NCBI GenBank assembly: GCA_023132075.1
Contig: JAGLYT010000119.1
Span: 1-5,291, forward strand
Length of the DNA: 5,291 nucleotides
Direction: 5' to 3'
From: JAGLHV01 sp023132075 [NCBI: bacterium]
GTDB lineage: Bacteria > CBDUZB01 > JAGLHV01
Shown one piece after another: positions 1 to 5,291 of this stretch (its first letter is position 1; each line of letters starts with the position of its first letter). A program made the position numbers and the translations under genes. The notes under the pieces are model-generated. The model was not told where the DNA came from and searched no databases. It saw only the letters and a list, made by a program, of their open reading frames with translations.

Positions 1-12
1 TGCTATATCGTT

Positions 13-50
13 CGAAACACATTTCGCCTGTAGTGTTTCGTTTATATTTT
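13..50 (+). terminator. Possible rho-independent terminator of an upstream gene
   Basis: CGAAACAC (13-20) is perfectly complementary to GTGTTTCG (33-40), giving an 8-bp stem with a 12-nt loop, followed by the T-rich run TTTATATTTT (41-50). This fits a weak intrinsic terminator for a + strand gene ending left of the window. Two cautions apply: the stem is only half G/C, and an alternative short hairpin (13-17 with 22-26) competes with it. The upstream gene itself is not visible. Confidence 0.3.
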
Positions 51-76
51 GGTCTTTTATTTTTTTATCTGTAGTT

Positions 77-118
77 GCTTCATTTATGAAGCGAGCCCGC
101 CAGTTTGTATGGGCGGGC
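77..118. repeat. Two adjacent palindromes (AT/GC hairpin pair)
   Basis: GCTTCAT (77-83) and ATGAAGC (86-92) form a 7-bp stem with a 2-nt loop. Two bases later GCCCGCC (95-101) and GGCGGGC (112-118) form an all-G/C 7-bp stem with a 10-nt loop. The second is conspicuous because its surroundings are strongly AT-rich. Neither stem is followed by a T-run on either strand, so an intrinsic terminator is unlikely. The form suggests a dispersed intergenic palindromic repeat or a transcript-stabilising element; copy number in the genome cannot be seen here. Confidence 0.5.
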
Positions 119-162
119 AGGCAAAAAGGGTTGTGGTTTCCAAACAAAAAAATCATAAAGTA

Positions 163-184
163 AATGTCAAACATTTTTGACATT
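163..184 (+). promoter_or_regulatory. Perfect 9-bp dyad upstream of the lipoprotein gene
   Basis: AATGTCAAA (163-171) is the exact reverse complement of TTTGACATT (176-184), with a 4-nt spacer CATT. It ends 10 nt before the Shine-Dalgarno and 25 nt before the ATG at 210. As DNA it looks like a repressor or activator operator (core TGTCAA-N6-TTGACA); as RNA it would be a 9-bp hairpin in the leader. The right arm contains TTGACA, a perfect -35 hexamer, but no matching -10 at a position that would leave a leader, so I do not call it a promoter. Confidence 0.45.
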
Positions 185-194
185 ACTAAAAAAA

Positions 195-201
195 GAGGGG
201 G
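195..201 (+). promoter_or_regulatory. Ribosome binding site fixing the start at 210
   Basis: GAGGGGG lies 8 nt before the ATG at 210. It rules out the in-frame TTG at 177, which would place this purine block inside the gene and add an 11-residue polar extension ahead of a clean signal peptide. Confidence 0.75.
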
Positions 202-209
202 TATTTAAA

Positions 210-1118
210 ATGAATAAAATCAGAGTGTATTTATTGGCCGTTGTTTTGTTAGTAAGTTTCATTTCTTTAGGAATTTTTAGCTGCAGCAAGAAAAAGAAGC
301 TCACTTTAAGTTCGTTGGTAATTAGTGTAGTACCAAATCCGGCAGTGGTGACGGTAGACAGTAGCCAGACTTTTACTGCCACAGCTTTGCGTGACGGTGC
401 ACCGGTAAGCGTAGATTTTACCTGGTCGGTAAATCCCAGCACACTGGGGACAATAACTGCTGAAGGAGTATTTACTGCCGGGTCTAATTCCGGAGACGGA
501 ACGGTCGTTGCCTCTGCACAGGGAGACAGCGGTAGTGCCGAAGTGATCGTAAGTGGAGGATCGTTTAATTACTATGGTCTTCTTAGTGATACGTATACAA
601 CTCCTAGTATAAAATTTGATACGAATAATCCTCCTGATACCGATGGAGGGAAATTAGGTCTTTGGCCTGGTGCGCCTTTGCCTGTAATGGAAAGTGACGC
701 TACAACATTTACGGAAGGACCTGCAAGTACAAAATTTACTATTAGTAGTGGTTGGGCAGGTCTTTGGCTACAATTTGGTTATCCGACAGCTTTGGGTGAT
801 CTTATTCCACGACAGGGTAAAGATATGTCTGCTTATTCAGATGCTTATCTTAAGTTTGATGTGAAAACGAGTACGGAAGTTGTTGTAAGTGTTGAGTGGA
901 TAGATGAAGCTACCGGAAATAAAGATTCAGCAGCAAAGAAAATTAATGAAGATTTACTAATAGCAATGGATGATAATTGGCATCCTGTATCAATAGATCT
1001 TTCTCTTTTAACAGGTTCCTTGGGTTCAATCAATTTTAATAAAATTTGTGTACCTTTTGCGTTTTCAGCAGAAGGAGGAACTGTTTTTTGGATAGATAAA
1101 GTCCGTTGGGAAAAGTAA
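210..1118 (+). CDS. Surface lipoprotein with Ig-like domain and carbohydrate-binding-like domain
   Basis: 302 residues from the ATG at 210, chosen because of the strong Shine-Dalgarno at 195-201. Residues 1-24 are a lipoprotein signal peptide: MNKIR, a hydrophobic core, then a lipobox-like GIFSC with Cys25 as the expected lipidation site, followed by Ser at +2 and a KKKK tether. Ser at +2 would favour the outer membrane under the E. coli sorting rule, which may not hold here. Residues about 36-115 resemble a bacterial Ig-like (Big_2-type) domain, with VVPNPAVVTV, TWSVNPSTLGTI and GVFTA motifs. Residues about 118-302 look like a beta-sandwich of the galactose-binding/CBM kind: a long polar beta-rich stretch with GWAGLWLQFG, YLKFDVKT, WHPVSIDLS and the terminal VFWIDKVRW, a common ending of such modules. 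No catalytic domain is present, so a binding or adhesion role is likely; the ligand is unknown. It lies 54 nt upstream of the propeller gene on the same strand. G+C falls sharply after the Ig-like domain. Confidence 0.88.
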   Translation: MNKIRVYLLAVVLLVSFISLGIFSCSKKKKLTLSSLVISVVPNPAVVTVDSSQTFTATALRDGAPVSVDFTWSVNPSTLGTITAEGVFTAGSNSGDGTVVASAQGDSGSAEVIVSGGSFNYYGLLSDTYTTPSIKFDTNNPPDTDGGKLGLWPGAPLPVMESDATTFTEGPASTKFTISSGWAGLWLQFGYPTALGDLIPRQGKDMSAYSDAYLKFDVKTSTEVVVSVEWIDEATGNKDSAAKKINEDLLIAMDDNWHPVSIDLSLLTGSLGSINFNKICVPFAFSAEGGTVFWIDKVRWEK

Positions 1119-1172
1119 AATTAAAAAAGTTATTTACTTAGGTATAAATAATTAAGAAAGATATGGCAAGAA

Positions 1173-2795
1173 ATGAATAGAATAAGATATGTATTTTTAA
1201 TTTTTTTCTTTGTTTTTAGTTTTTTGATTTTCAATCATTCTTTAATCCAGGCAAAGTGGAAAATAGAAATACTTGATACAGAAGATGATGTAGGACAATA
1301 CACCTCTATTGCCATAGATAAAGATAATTATCCCCATATTAGTTATTATGATGTTACCAGTAGCGATCTTAAATATGTGTATTGGGATAACTCTTCTTGG
1401 ATACATAATATCGTGGATTCAATTGGTGATGTAGGCAAGTATTCTTCACTTGCTCTCAATACAGCTAATTGTCCTCACATTAGTTATTTTAACAATACTA
1501 ATCTTCATCTTAAATATGCTAAAAAGGTAAATTCTATTTGGTATATTGAAGAACCGGAAGGGGCAAGCGGTGGTCCGGATAGTTCAATCGCTCTTGATAC
1601 CAATGGGAATCCTCATATTAGTTTTTTGTATCTAGGTCCGCCCCGTCTTGGATATGCCTATTTGTATCCGAGTTATCCTTTTTCATGGTATACTAACTAT
1701 TCAATAGAAGTAAATAACACTGGTTATTATACTTCTATTGCCCTTAATAGTCAAACAGATGAGGTTTATATTAGTTATTACGATCTTGATAATGGTGATC
1801 TCAAATATGCCCGTAAGGAAGGTTTAAATTGGTATAAAGAAATAATTGATTCTGACTACGATGTTGGTTTATATACTTCACTTGCGCTTGATTCAGATAA
1901 TTATCCTTATATTAGTTATTATGATAATACCCATGGTGATCTTAAATATGCTTATCTAAATGGTTCAAGTTGGTCTATTTGTATTATTGATTCCCAGGAT
2001 AATGTCGGGCAATACACTTCACTGCAGATTGATTCCAATGATAATCCTCACATAAGTTACTATGATGCCTCTAATGGCCGTCTTAAATATGCCTATAAGA
2101 ATGGTTCTTCTCCCTGGGCTATTGAAATAGTTGATGAGGAAGGCTATGTAGGACAGTATTCTTCGCTTGCTTTAGATGAAAATGACCATCCGCATATTAG
2201 TTATTATGATGTAACTAACGCAGACCTTAAATATGCTAAGTGGGTTCCTGGTTATTTTATTAAGGGACATGTCAAAAACTCAGCAGGCGTAGGATTAGAA
2301 TGTATTAACTTAACTTTGTCTGGAGATGATTCAAGGACTTCCACTACTACAGATATAGGATACTATGAATTTCTCGATTTGCTTTCCGGTAATTATACTC
2401 TTACTGCTACTAAATCCGACGGGACAATTTCCTTTGAGCAGAAAAATTATTTACCGTTGGAGAATAACTTAGAGAATCAAGATTTTATTGGTGTGGAGAT
2501 TGAGGGTATAAAAAGAAAAATGGAAGTACACAATTATCCTAATCCTTGTCGTCGGGGAAAGGGAACCACTTTTGTTTATACCGTTGATAAAGAAAACAAT
2601 GTTTTGCTAAATATTTACACTGATGTAGGGGAATTTGTGAGAGGGGTAATAGATGTTCATTCTCTACCGGGTACTTATGAAGCAGAATGGAACGGGAAGG
2701 ATATTCATGGGAATCGGATGGAAGCGGGGTTATATTTTGTTGTTTTGAAAGTAGGAAATGAAGTGACAAAAAATGCCTTGGTTATTCTTCCTTGA
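1173..2795 (+). CDS. Secreted seven-repeat beta-propeller-like protein with C-terminal FlgD/T9SS-like sorting domain
   Basis: 540 residues. Residues 1-27 are a signal peptide (MNRIR, long F/I/L core, probable cut after SLIQA). Residues 29-358 are seven repeats of 47-49 residues, each starting at Trp29, 76, 123, 172, 220, 267 and 315, with consensus W-x-I-x-I-V-D-...-V-G-x-Y-(S/T)-S-L-A-L-D-...-P-H-I-S-Y-Y-D-...-L-K-Y-A; repeat 3 is the most divergent. Residues about 361-440 resemble a carboxypeptidase-regulatory-like Ig domain (IKGHVKNSAGVGLECINLTL, GYYEFLDLLSGNYTLTATK). Residues about 450-540 match the FlgD Ig-like / T9SS type A sorting pattern: NYPNPCR, VLLNIYTDVGEFVR, WNGKDIHGNRMEAGLYFVVLKVG. 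The repeats suggest a surface binding or scaffold protein; no enzyme motif is seen. The start has only a weak purine stretch (AAGAAAG, 1154-1160); an ATG at 1163 is out of frame and stops after five codons. It may be cotranscribed with the lipoprotein gene, as no terminator separates them. Confidence 0.9.
   Translation: MNRIRYVFLIFFFVFSFLIFNHSLIQAKWKIEILDTEDDVGQYTSIAIDKDNYPHISYYDVTSSDLKYVYWDNSSWIHNIVDSIGDVGKYSSLALNTANCPHISYFNNTNLHLKYAKKVNSIWYIEEPEGASGGPDSSIALDTNGNPHISFLYLGPPRLGYAYLYPSYPFSWYTNYSIEVNNTGYYTSIALNSQTDEVYISYYDLDNGDLKYARKEGLNWYKEIIDSDYDVGLYTSLALDSDNYPYISYYDNTHGDLKYAYLNGSSWSICIIDSQDNVGQYTSLQIDSNDNPHISYYDASNGRLKYAYKNGSSPWAIEIVDEEGYVGQYSSLALDENDHPHISYYDVTNADLKYAKWVPGYFIKGHVKNSAGVGLECINLTLSGDDSRTSTTTDIGYYEFLDLLSGNYTLTATKSDGTISFEQKNYLPLENNLENQDFIGVEIEGIKRKMEVHNYPNPCRRGKGTTFVYTVDKENNVLLNIYTDVGEFVRGVIDVHSLPGTYEAEWNGKDIHGNRMEAGLYFVVLKVGNEVTKNALVILP
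1257..2246 (+). repeat. Seven coding repeats of ~47 codons (propeller blades)
   Basis: Units begin at 1257, 1398, 1539, 1686, 1830, 1971 and 2115, each at a TGG codon, and run without spacers to about 2246. Similarity is mainly at protein level, but the HISYYD segment is conserved in DNA: the 20 bases at 1335-1354 (unit 1) are identical to 2193-2212 (unit 7). Unit 3 (1539-1685) lacks the YYD motif and reads HISFLYLGPPRLGYAY. Seven units with no remainder fits a closed seven-bladed propeller, which is inference from the count and unit length. Confidence 0.85.
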
Positions 2796-2804
2796 GTAAA
2801 AATA

Positions 2805-2844
2805 ATTCTTTAATAAATAATGTGAAGAAATAGTTTTAAAGAAT
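2805..2844 (+). repeat. 9-bp inverted repeat after the propeller gene
   Basis: ATTCTTTAA (2805-2813) is the exact reverse complement of TTAAAGAAT (2836-2844), with a 22-nt spacer. It starts 9 nt after the stop codon at 2793-2795. With a single G/C pair, a large loop and no T-run after it, it is too weak to call a terminator. It could be an mRNA 3'-end structure or chance in AT-rich DNA. Confidence 0.25.
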
Positions 2845-2857
2845 AAGGGTGTTTAAT

Positions 2858-2892
2858 AAAGGAAAAATATGTTTCTCTCGCTTACGGCATAA
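2858..2892 (+). other. Seven-codon mini-ORF with good ribosome binding site
   Basis: AAAGGA (2859-2863 is the core AAGGA) lies 5 nt before ATG at 2869, which opens MFLSLTA and stops at TAA 2890-2892. After the stop the same frame stays open to TAG around 2998-3000, overlapping the start of the barrel gene. The stretch 2872-2911 is visibly richer in G/C than its flanks. This could be a leader peptide, a remnant of a decayed gene or of an inserted element, or chance. Nothing shows that it is translated. Confidence 0.15.
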
Positions 2893-2968
2893 TTTTACCC
2901 TTCGGGCACGCAAAAACAAGATAGTTATTTTTATATTATTCCACCAATATTAATGTTCGAGAAAAGTG

Positions 2969-5167
2969 ATGAAAAAAAAAGCTATAGCTATAATAATTAG
3001 TTTGTTAACGGTGAGTAGTTTCGTTTTCAGTTCTGAAATGAAAGTGCCTGCCGGGGTGCAGGTGTCTGCGATGGGAGGAGCCGGGACTTCTTTGGTACGA
3101 GAAGAATCAGTTTATTACAATTCCGCAGCACTTGCTTTTTTTAAAATTCCTTCGGTAGTTACTTCCTGGCAAAGATGGTATGATTTTATTGATAAAGGAC
3201 AGATTATAGGGATTTTGCCCTGCTTTAAAAATATGACTGTAGGTATTTTCGATAGTTATTCGACTACGGAAAAAATAGATTGTTGGGATGAAGATAATAA
3301 TCGGATTGATTCTTCCCGTTTTTCTTCTAATTTAGTAAGTATGTCCGCAGGGTGGAGACTAATCAATAATTTGTCCGTAGGCGGAAGTATAAAATATCTT
3401 ACTGAAAACACTGATAATGAAGAGGTCTCTTCGGATGTTGCCGGAGATTTAGCCGTTTTTAGTCAGTACAAAAAAATGATAAATATGGGAGTTAATTGGC
3501 AAAATATCGGCGATAAGCAGGAAAGTGTAGTAAAGGTAGGCGTCTCTATATTGGATGAATCAGGAAAACTTTCGCCGTTTCCTACTGTATTTAGTTTAGA
3601 TTTAAATTATCCTCTGCAATTCAAATCTTATTTATCTTTCGGAATAGAAACATTTCTTTACTCAATATTATATGTCCGTTTGGGATACAGGACAGGGCCG
3701 TTGGACCTTGAAAGATTAGGATACTTGAACGGGTTAAGTCTTGGATTTGGGGTTAAACCTGTTCAGGAGAGTAATTGGCAATTAGATTATTCCTTTGTTC
3801 CTAACGGGGATTTGGGAGAGATGCATAAGGTGGGTTTGGGATATAAATTTGGGAAGAAGTTAAAACCGGCAGAAGAGGACAAAGAATATTTATCCTTGCA
3901 GGAAGATAAACTTGTTGGTGAGGGAGAAATAAAAGCAGAGGTTGTTTTTCAGGAAGGAATACAGTTAGCCCAACAGAAAAATTATTTAGAAGCAATACTT
4001 GCCTTCAAAAAGTGCTTAAAACAAAATTCGGATTATCAGGAAGCAAAGGATATGCTAAAAGAAATTACCGCTAAGCTGGATAAGGAAATTAATCTGGAAG
4101 GGCAGGATTCAATGATTTTTCAGAGTGTAAAAAAATATTATATAAAGGGTATTGGTGAATACAAAAGAGGTAATTTTGAGGGAGCAATTGTGGAATTTAA
4201 TAAAGTATTAAAACAAACCTTTCATCCTAAAACCGGGAAATATCTCAAACAGGCAAAACAACATCTTTCAATAATAGAAAACAGAAAACAAGCAAAATTA
4301 TATTTTCAGCAGGCTGAAAATTCAATTCAGGAAGGACGGTATTCTCAGGCAAAAGAAAAATTGGAAAAAAGTCTTCTCTGTTATCCTGAATATTTGTCGG
4401 CGAAGGAGTTATTAGAGCAGGTGTTGCTCAAGACAGAGGGAGAGCAGAAAATAAAAAAACATTTATCCAGGGGGAGAAAGAATTTTAATAAAAAAGAATA
4501 TGAGAAGGCTTTAATTAATTTTTATCATGTTTTGAGGCTTAATCCGGAAAATAAAGAATCTCTACAAATGGTGAGAAAGTGCGGGTTAAAAATCATAAAG
4601 ACGGATAAAGTAGAAGAGCTTTCTGAAAAGGCAAGGAAAGATTGTTTTGAAAAAGGGAAAATTCTTGAAAAAAAAGGGGAATATCAAAGAGCTGTTTATC
4701 AATGGGCAAAGATAATTATAAATCAACCAACGGACATAGAAGTGCTTAAAGAAATAAAGAGAGTTCATTACAAAGCACAAAAAAACAAAAAAGAAGAACA
4801 GCTTGTTTTAAAACAAGAAAAGGAAAAAATCAAGGACTACAATAAAAAAGCCGAAGAATTTTATAAAAAAGGTGAGTATAATTTTGCTATTGAATATTGG
4901 CAGAAGGTTTTAGATTTAGCTCCGGAAAATAAACAGGCGAAAGAAGGAATAAAAAAATCTGGTGAAAAAATGGAAAGAATGGCGGGTAACGGCGTGAATA
5001 TGAAGGTGGTGGAAGAATATTACAAACAGGGCTTGATTTATTATAATCAGGGAAAATACCGGGAAGCGATATTTGAATGGAAAAGAGTTTTAGATTTAGT
5101 GCCTGATCATGAAAAAGCAAAAGCAAATATAAAAGCGGTCGAAGAAAAAATGCAGGTGGATAGATAA
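2969..5167 (+). CDS. PorV/PorQ-like outer-membrane barrel fused to a TPR domain
   Basis: 732 residues from ATG 2969; a GTG at 2966 directly before it would add one residue. ATG is preferred because GAGAAAA (2959-2965) gives better spacing. Residues 1-21 are a signal peptide (MKKK, I/L/V core, FVFS). Residues about 22-296 match the PorV/PorQ (UPF0164, FadL-like) family: the N-terminal AGVQVSAMGGAGTSLVREES followed by YYNSAALAFF, then alternating strands, and the family-typical ending LGYRTG...GLSLGFGVK...WQLDYSFVPNGDLGEMHKVGLGYKF. Residues about 325-724 hold some seven TPR-like units (near 325-364, 389-424, 442-483, 496-534, 555-594, 623-664, 682-724) with signatures such as YNQGKYREAIFEWKRVLDLVP, plus a Lys/Glu-rich, possibly coiled-coil linker at about 600-622. 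Stand-alone PorV-type proteins end soon after the barrel, so the TPR half is an extension, presumably periplasmic and protein-binding. In T9SS, PorV shuttles cargo by its C-terminal domain; here substrate is unknown and hydrophobic-compound transport is an alternative. Confidence 0.9.
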   Translation: MKKKAIAIIISLLTVSSFVFSSEMKVPAGVQVSAMGGAGTSLVREESVYYNSAALAFFKIPSVVTSWQRWYDFIDKGQIIGILPCFKNMTVGIFDSYSTTEKIDCWDEDNNRIDSSRFSSNLVSMSAGWRLINNLSVGGSIKYLTENTDNEEVSSDVAGDLAVFSQYKKMINMGVNWQNIGDKQESVVKVGVSILDESGKLSPFPTVFSLDLNYPLQFKSYLSFGIETFLYSILYVRLGYRTGPLDLERLGYLNGLSLGFGVKPVQESNWQLDYSFVPNGDLGEMHKVGLGYKFGKKLKPAEEDKEYLSLQEDKLVGEGEIKAEVVFQEGIQLAQQKNYLEAILAFKKCLKQNSDYQEAKDMLKEITAKLDKEINLEGQDSMIFQSVKKYYIKGIGEYKRGNFEGAIVEFNKVLKQTFHPKTGKYLKQAKQHLSIIENRKQAKLYFQQAENSIQEGRYSQAKEKLEKSLLCYPEYLSAKELLEQVLLKTEGEQKIKKHLSRGRKNFNKKEYEKALINFYHVLRLNPENKESLQMVRKCGLKIIKTDKVEELSEKARKDCFEKGKILEKKGEYQRAVYQWAKIIINQPTDIEVLKEIKRVHYKAQKNKKEEQLVLKQEKEKIKDYNKKAEEFYKKGEYNFAIEYWQKVLDLAPENKQAKEGIKKSGEKMERMAGNGVNMKVVEEYYKQGLIYYNQGKYREAIFEWKRVLDLVPDHEKAKANIKAVEEKMQVDR
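3941..5146 (+). repeat. TPR-like repeat region of the barrel gene
   Basis: About seven TPR-like helix pairs at intervals of some 50-65 codons, wider than the 34 of tightly packed TPRs, so extra helices or linkers lie between units. The last two units are the closest to each other: AIEYWQKVLDLAPENKQAKEGI and AIFEWKRVLDLVPDHEKAKANI, with matching DNA TTTTAGATTTAG near 4908 and 5089. This suggests a relatively recent duplication at the 3' end. Confidence 0.75.
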
Positions 5168-5194
5168 GGGTAAAGACGAAGACAAAAATAATAC

Positions 5195-5224
5195 AGTCCA
5201 TAGTCCACAGTCGATAGTCCATAG
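5195..5224. repeat. Heptanucleotide tandem repeat, AGTCCAT family
   Basis: Four consecutive 7-bp units, AGTCCAT, AGTCCAC, AGTCGAT, AGTCCAT (5195-5222), plus a partial AG. It starts 27 nt after the stop codon of the barrel gene. Short 7-bp tandem arrays of this form are intergenic minisatellites; the unit length resembles the STRR heptamers described in cyanobacteria, though the sequence differs. Read on the minus strand, the array gives an open frame (MDYRLWTMD...) that is a repeat artefact and not a gene. Confidence 0.8.
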
Positions 5225-5240
5225 ATAAAAACTAACAGAA

Positions 5241-5268
5241 AGTTATGAGTTATTAGTTACAAGTTAAA
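5241..5268. repeat. Second heptanucleotide tandem repeat, AGTTATN family
   Basis: Four consecutive 7-bp units, AGTTATG, AGTTATT, AGTTACA, AGTTAAA (5241-5268). They share period and the AGT start with the AGTCCAT array but have a different core, so two related heptamer families sit side by side with a 16-nt spacer (5225-5240). Confidence 0.7.
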
Positions 5269-5278
5269 GACAAACAGA

Positions 5279-5291
5279 AGTCCATAGTCGA
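5279..5291. repeat. Third heptamer block, AGTCCAT family, cut by the window end
   Basis: AGTCCAT (5279-5285) followed by AGTCGA (5286-5291), the latter matching the variant unit AGTCGAT at 5209-5215. The array therefore resumes after the AGTTATN block and continues beyond the window. Both the AGTTATN block and this block are preceded by ACAGAA. Confidence 0.65.

Noticed and set aside
2-163. Open frame on the + strand from the window edge to TAA 161-163, with a hydrophobic stretch and KRARQFVWAGRQKG.
   Set aside because: It runs through three inverted repeats and a T-rich tract, has no visible start, and the other two frames are also open for much of this stretch. It could be the end of an upstream gene, but composition looks non-coding.
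177-207. TTGACA (177-182) as a -35 promoter box.
   Set aside because: The only -10-like match (TATTTA, 202-207) is 19 bp away and would start transcription after the ATG. TTGACA is part of the dyad.
177-209. TTG at 177 as start of the lipoprotein gene.
   Set aside because: It would put the strong Shine-Dalgarno inside the gene and add a polar extension to a normal lipoprotein signal peptide; ATG 210 fits far better.
167-442. Minus-strand frame of 91 codons opposite the lipoprotein start.
   Set aside because: Antisense shadow of the signal peptide and Ig-like domain, with low-complexity composition and no supporting features.
1121-1148. TTAAAA-16-TATAAA as a promoter for the propeller gene.
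   Set aside because: Possible, but in a stretch of almost pure A/T such matches are expected by chance, and the leader would be under 20 nt.
1130-1151. TTATTTA/TAAATAA inverted repeat between genes 1 and 2 as a terminator.
   Set aside because: The 7-bp stem has no G/C pair and no T-run follows.
4887-5222. 111-codon minus-strand frame beginning MDYRLWTMDC.
   Set aside because: It starts inside the heptamer array, whose 21-nt superperiod forces an open MDYRLWT frame, and then runs antisense to the clear TPR coding region.
5195-5291. CRISPR array at the 3' end.
   Set aside because: Units are 7 bp, directly adjacent, with no spacers of regular length; this is a minisatellite.

Overview
The window is AT-rich and holds three intact genes, all on the + strand and all encoding exported proteins. 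One is a lipoprotein with a lipobox, one is secreted, and one has an N-terminal outer-membrane beta-barrel of the PorV/PorQ (FadL-like) type. That combination points to a diderm bacterium. AT richness, a PorV/PorQ-like barrel fused to TPRs, a FlgD/T9SS-like C-terminal tail and heptanucleotide minisatellites would fit an uncultured candidate-phylum lineage (Omnitrophota-like or a neighbour). The lineage is inference; there is no rRNA or marker gene here.

Layout. Bases 1-209 are non-coding and rich in inverted repeats: a terminator-like hairpin (13-40), two back-to-back palindromes (77-92 and 95-118), and a perfect 9-bp dyad (163-184) just before the ribosome binding site of the first gene. Gene 1 (210-1118) is a lipoprotein with one bacterial Ig-like domain followed by a carbohydrate-binding-like beta-sandwich. 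After 54 nt comes gene 2 (1173-2795), a secreted protein with exactly seven ~47-residue 'W...VGxYTSLALD...PHISYYD...LKYA' repeats (a probable seven-bladed propeller), a carboxypeptidase-regulatory-like Ig domain, and a C-terminal FlgD-like/T9SS-sorting-like domain with an NYPNP motif. A 173-nt gap holds a weak inverted repeat and a seven-codon mini-ORF with a good Shine-Dalgarno. Gene 3 (2969-5167) is a PorV/PorQ-like outer-membrane barrel fused to about seven TPR-like repeats. The 3' end (5168-5291) is non-coding and holds two interleaved families of 7-bp tandem repeats that run off the window.

How the parts may work together (inference): in type IX secretion, PorV receives cargo carrying a conserved C-terminal sorting domain. 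Here a PorV/PorQ-like barrel lies directly downstream of a propeller protein with a C-terminal domain of that general type, next to a surface lipoprotein with binding-type domains. The locus could therefore be a small surface-display or secretion module. No other T9SS component is visible, so this is a hypothesis.
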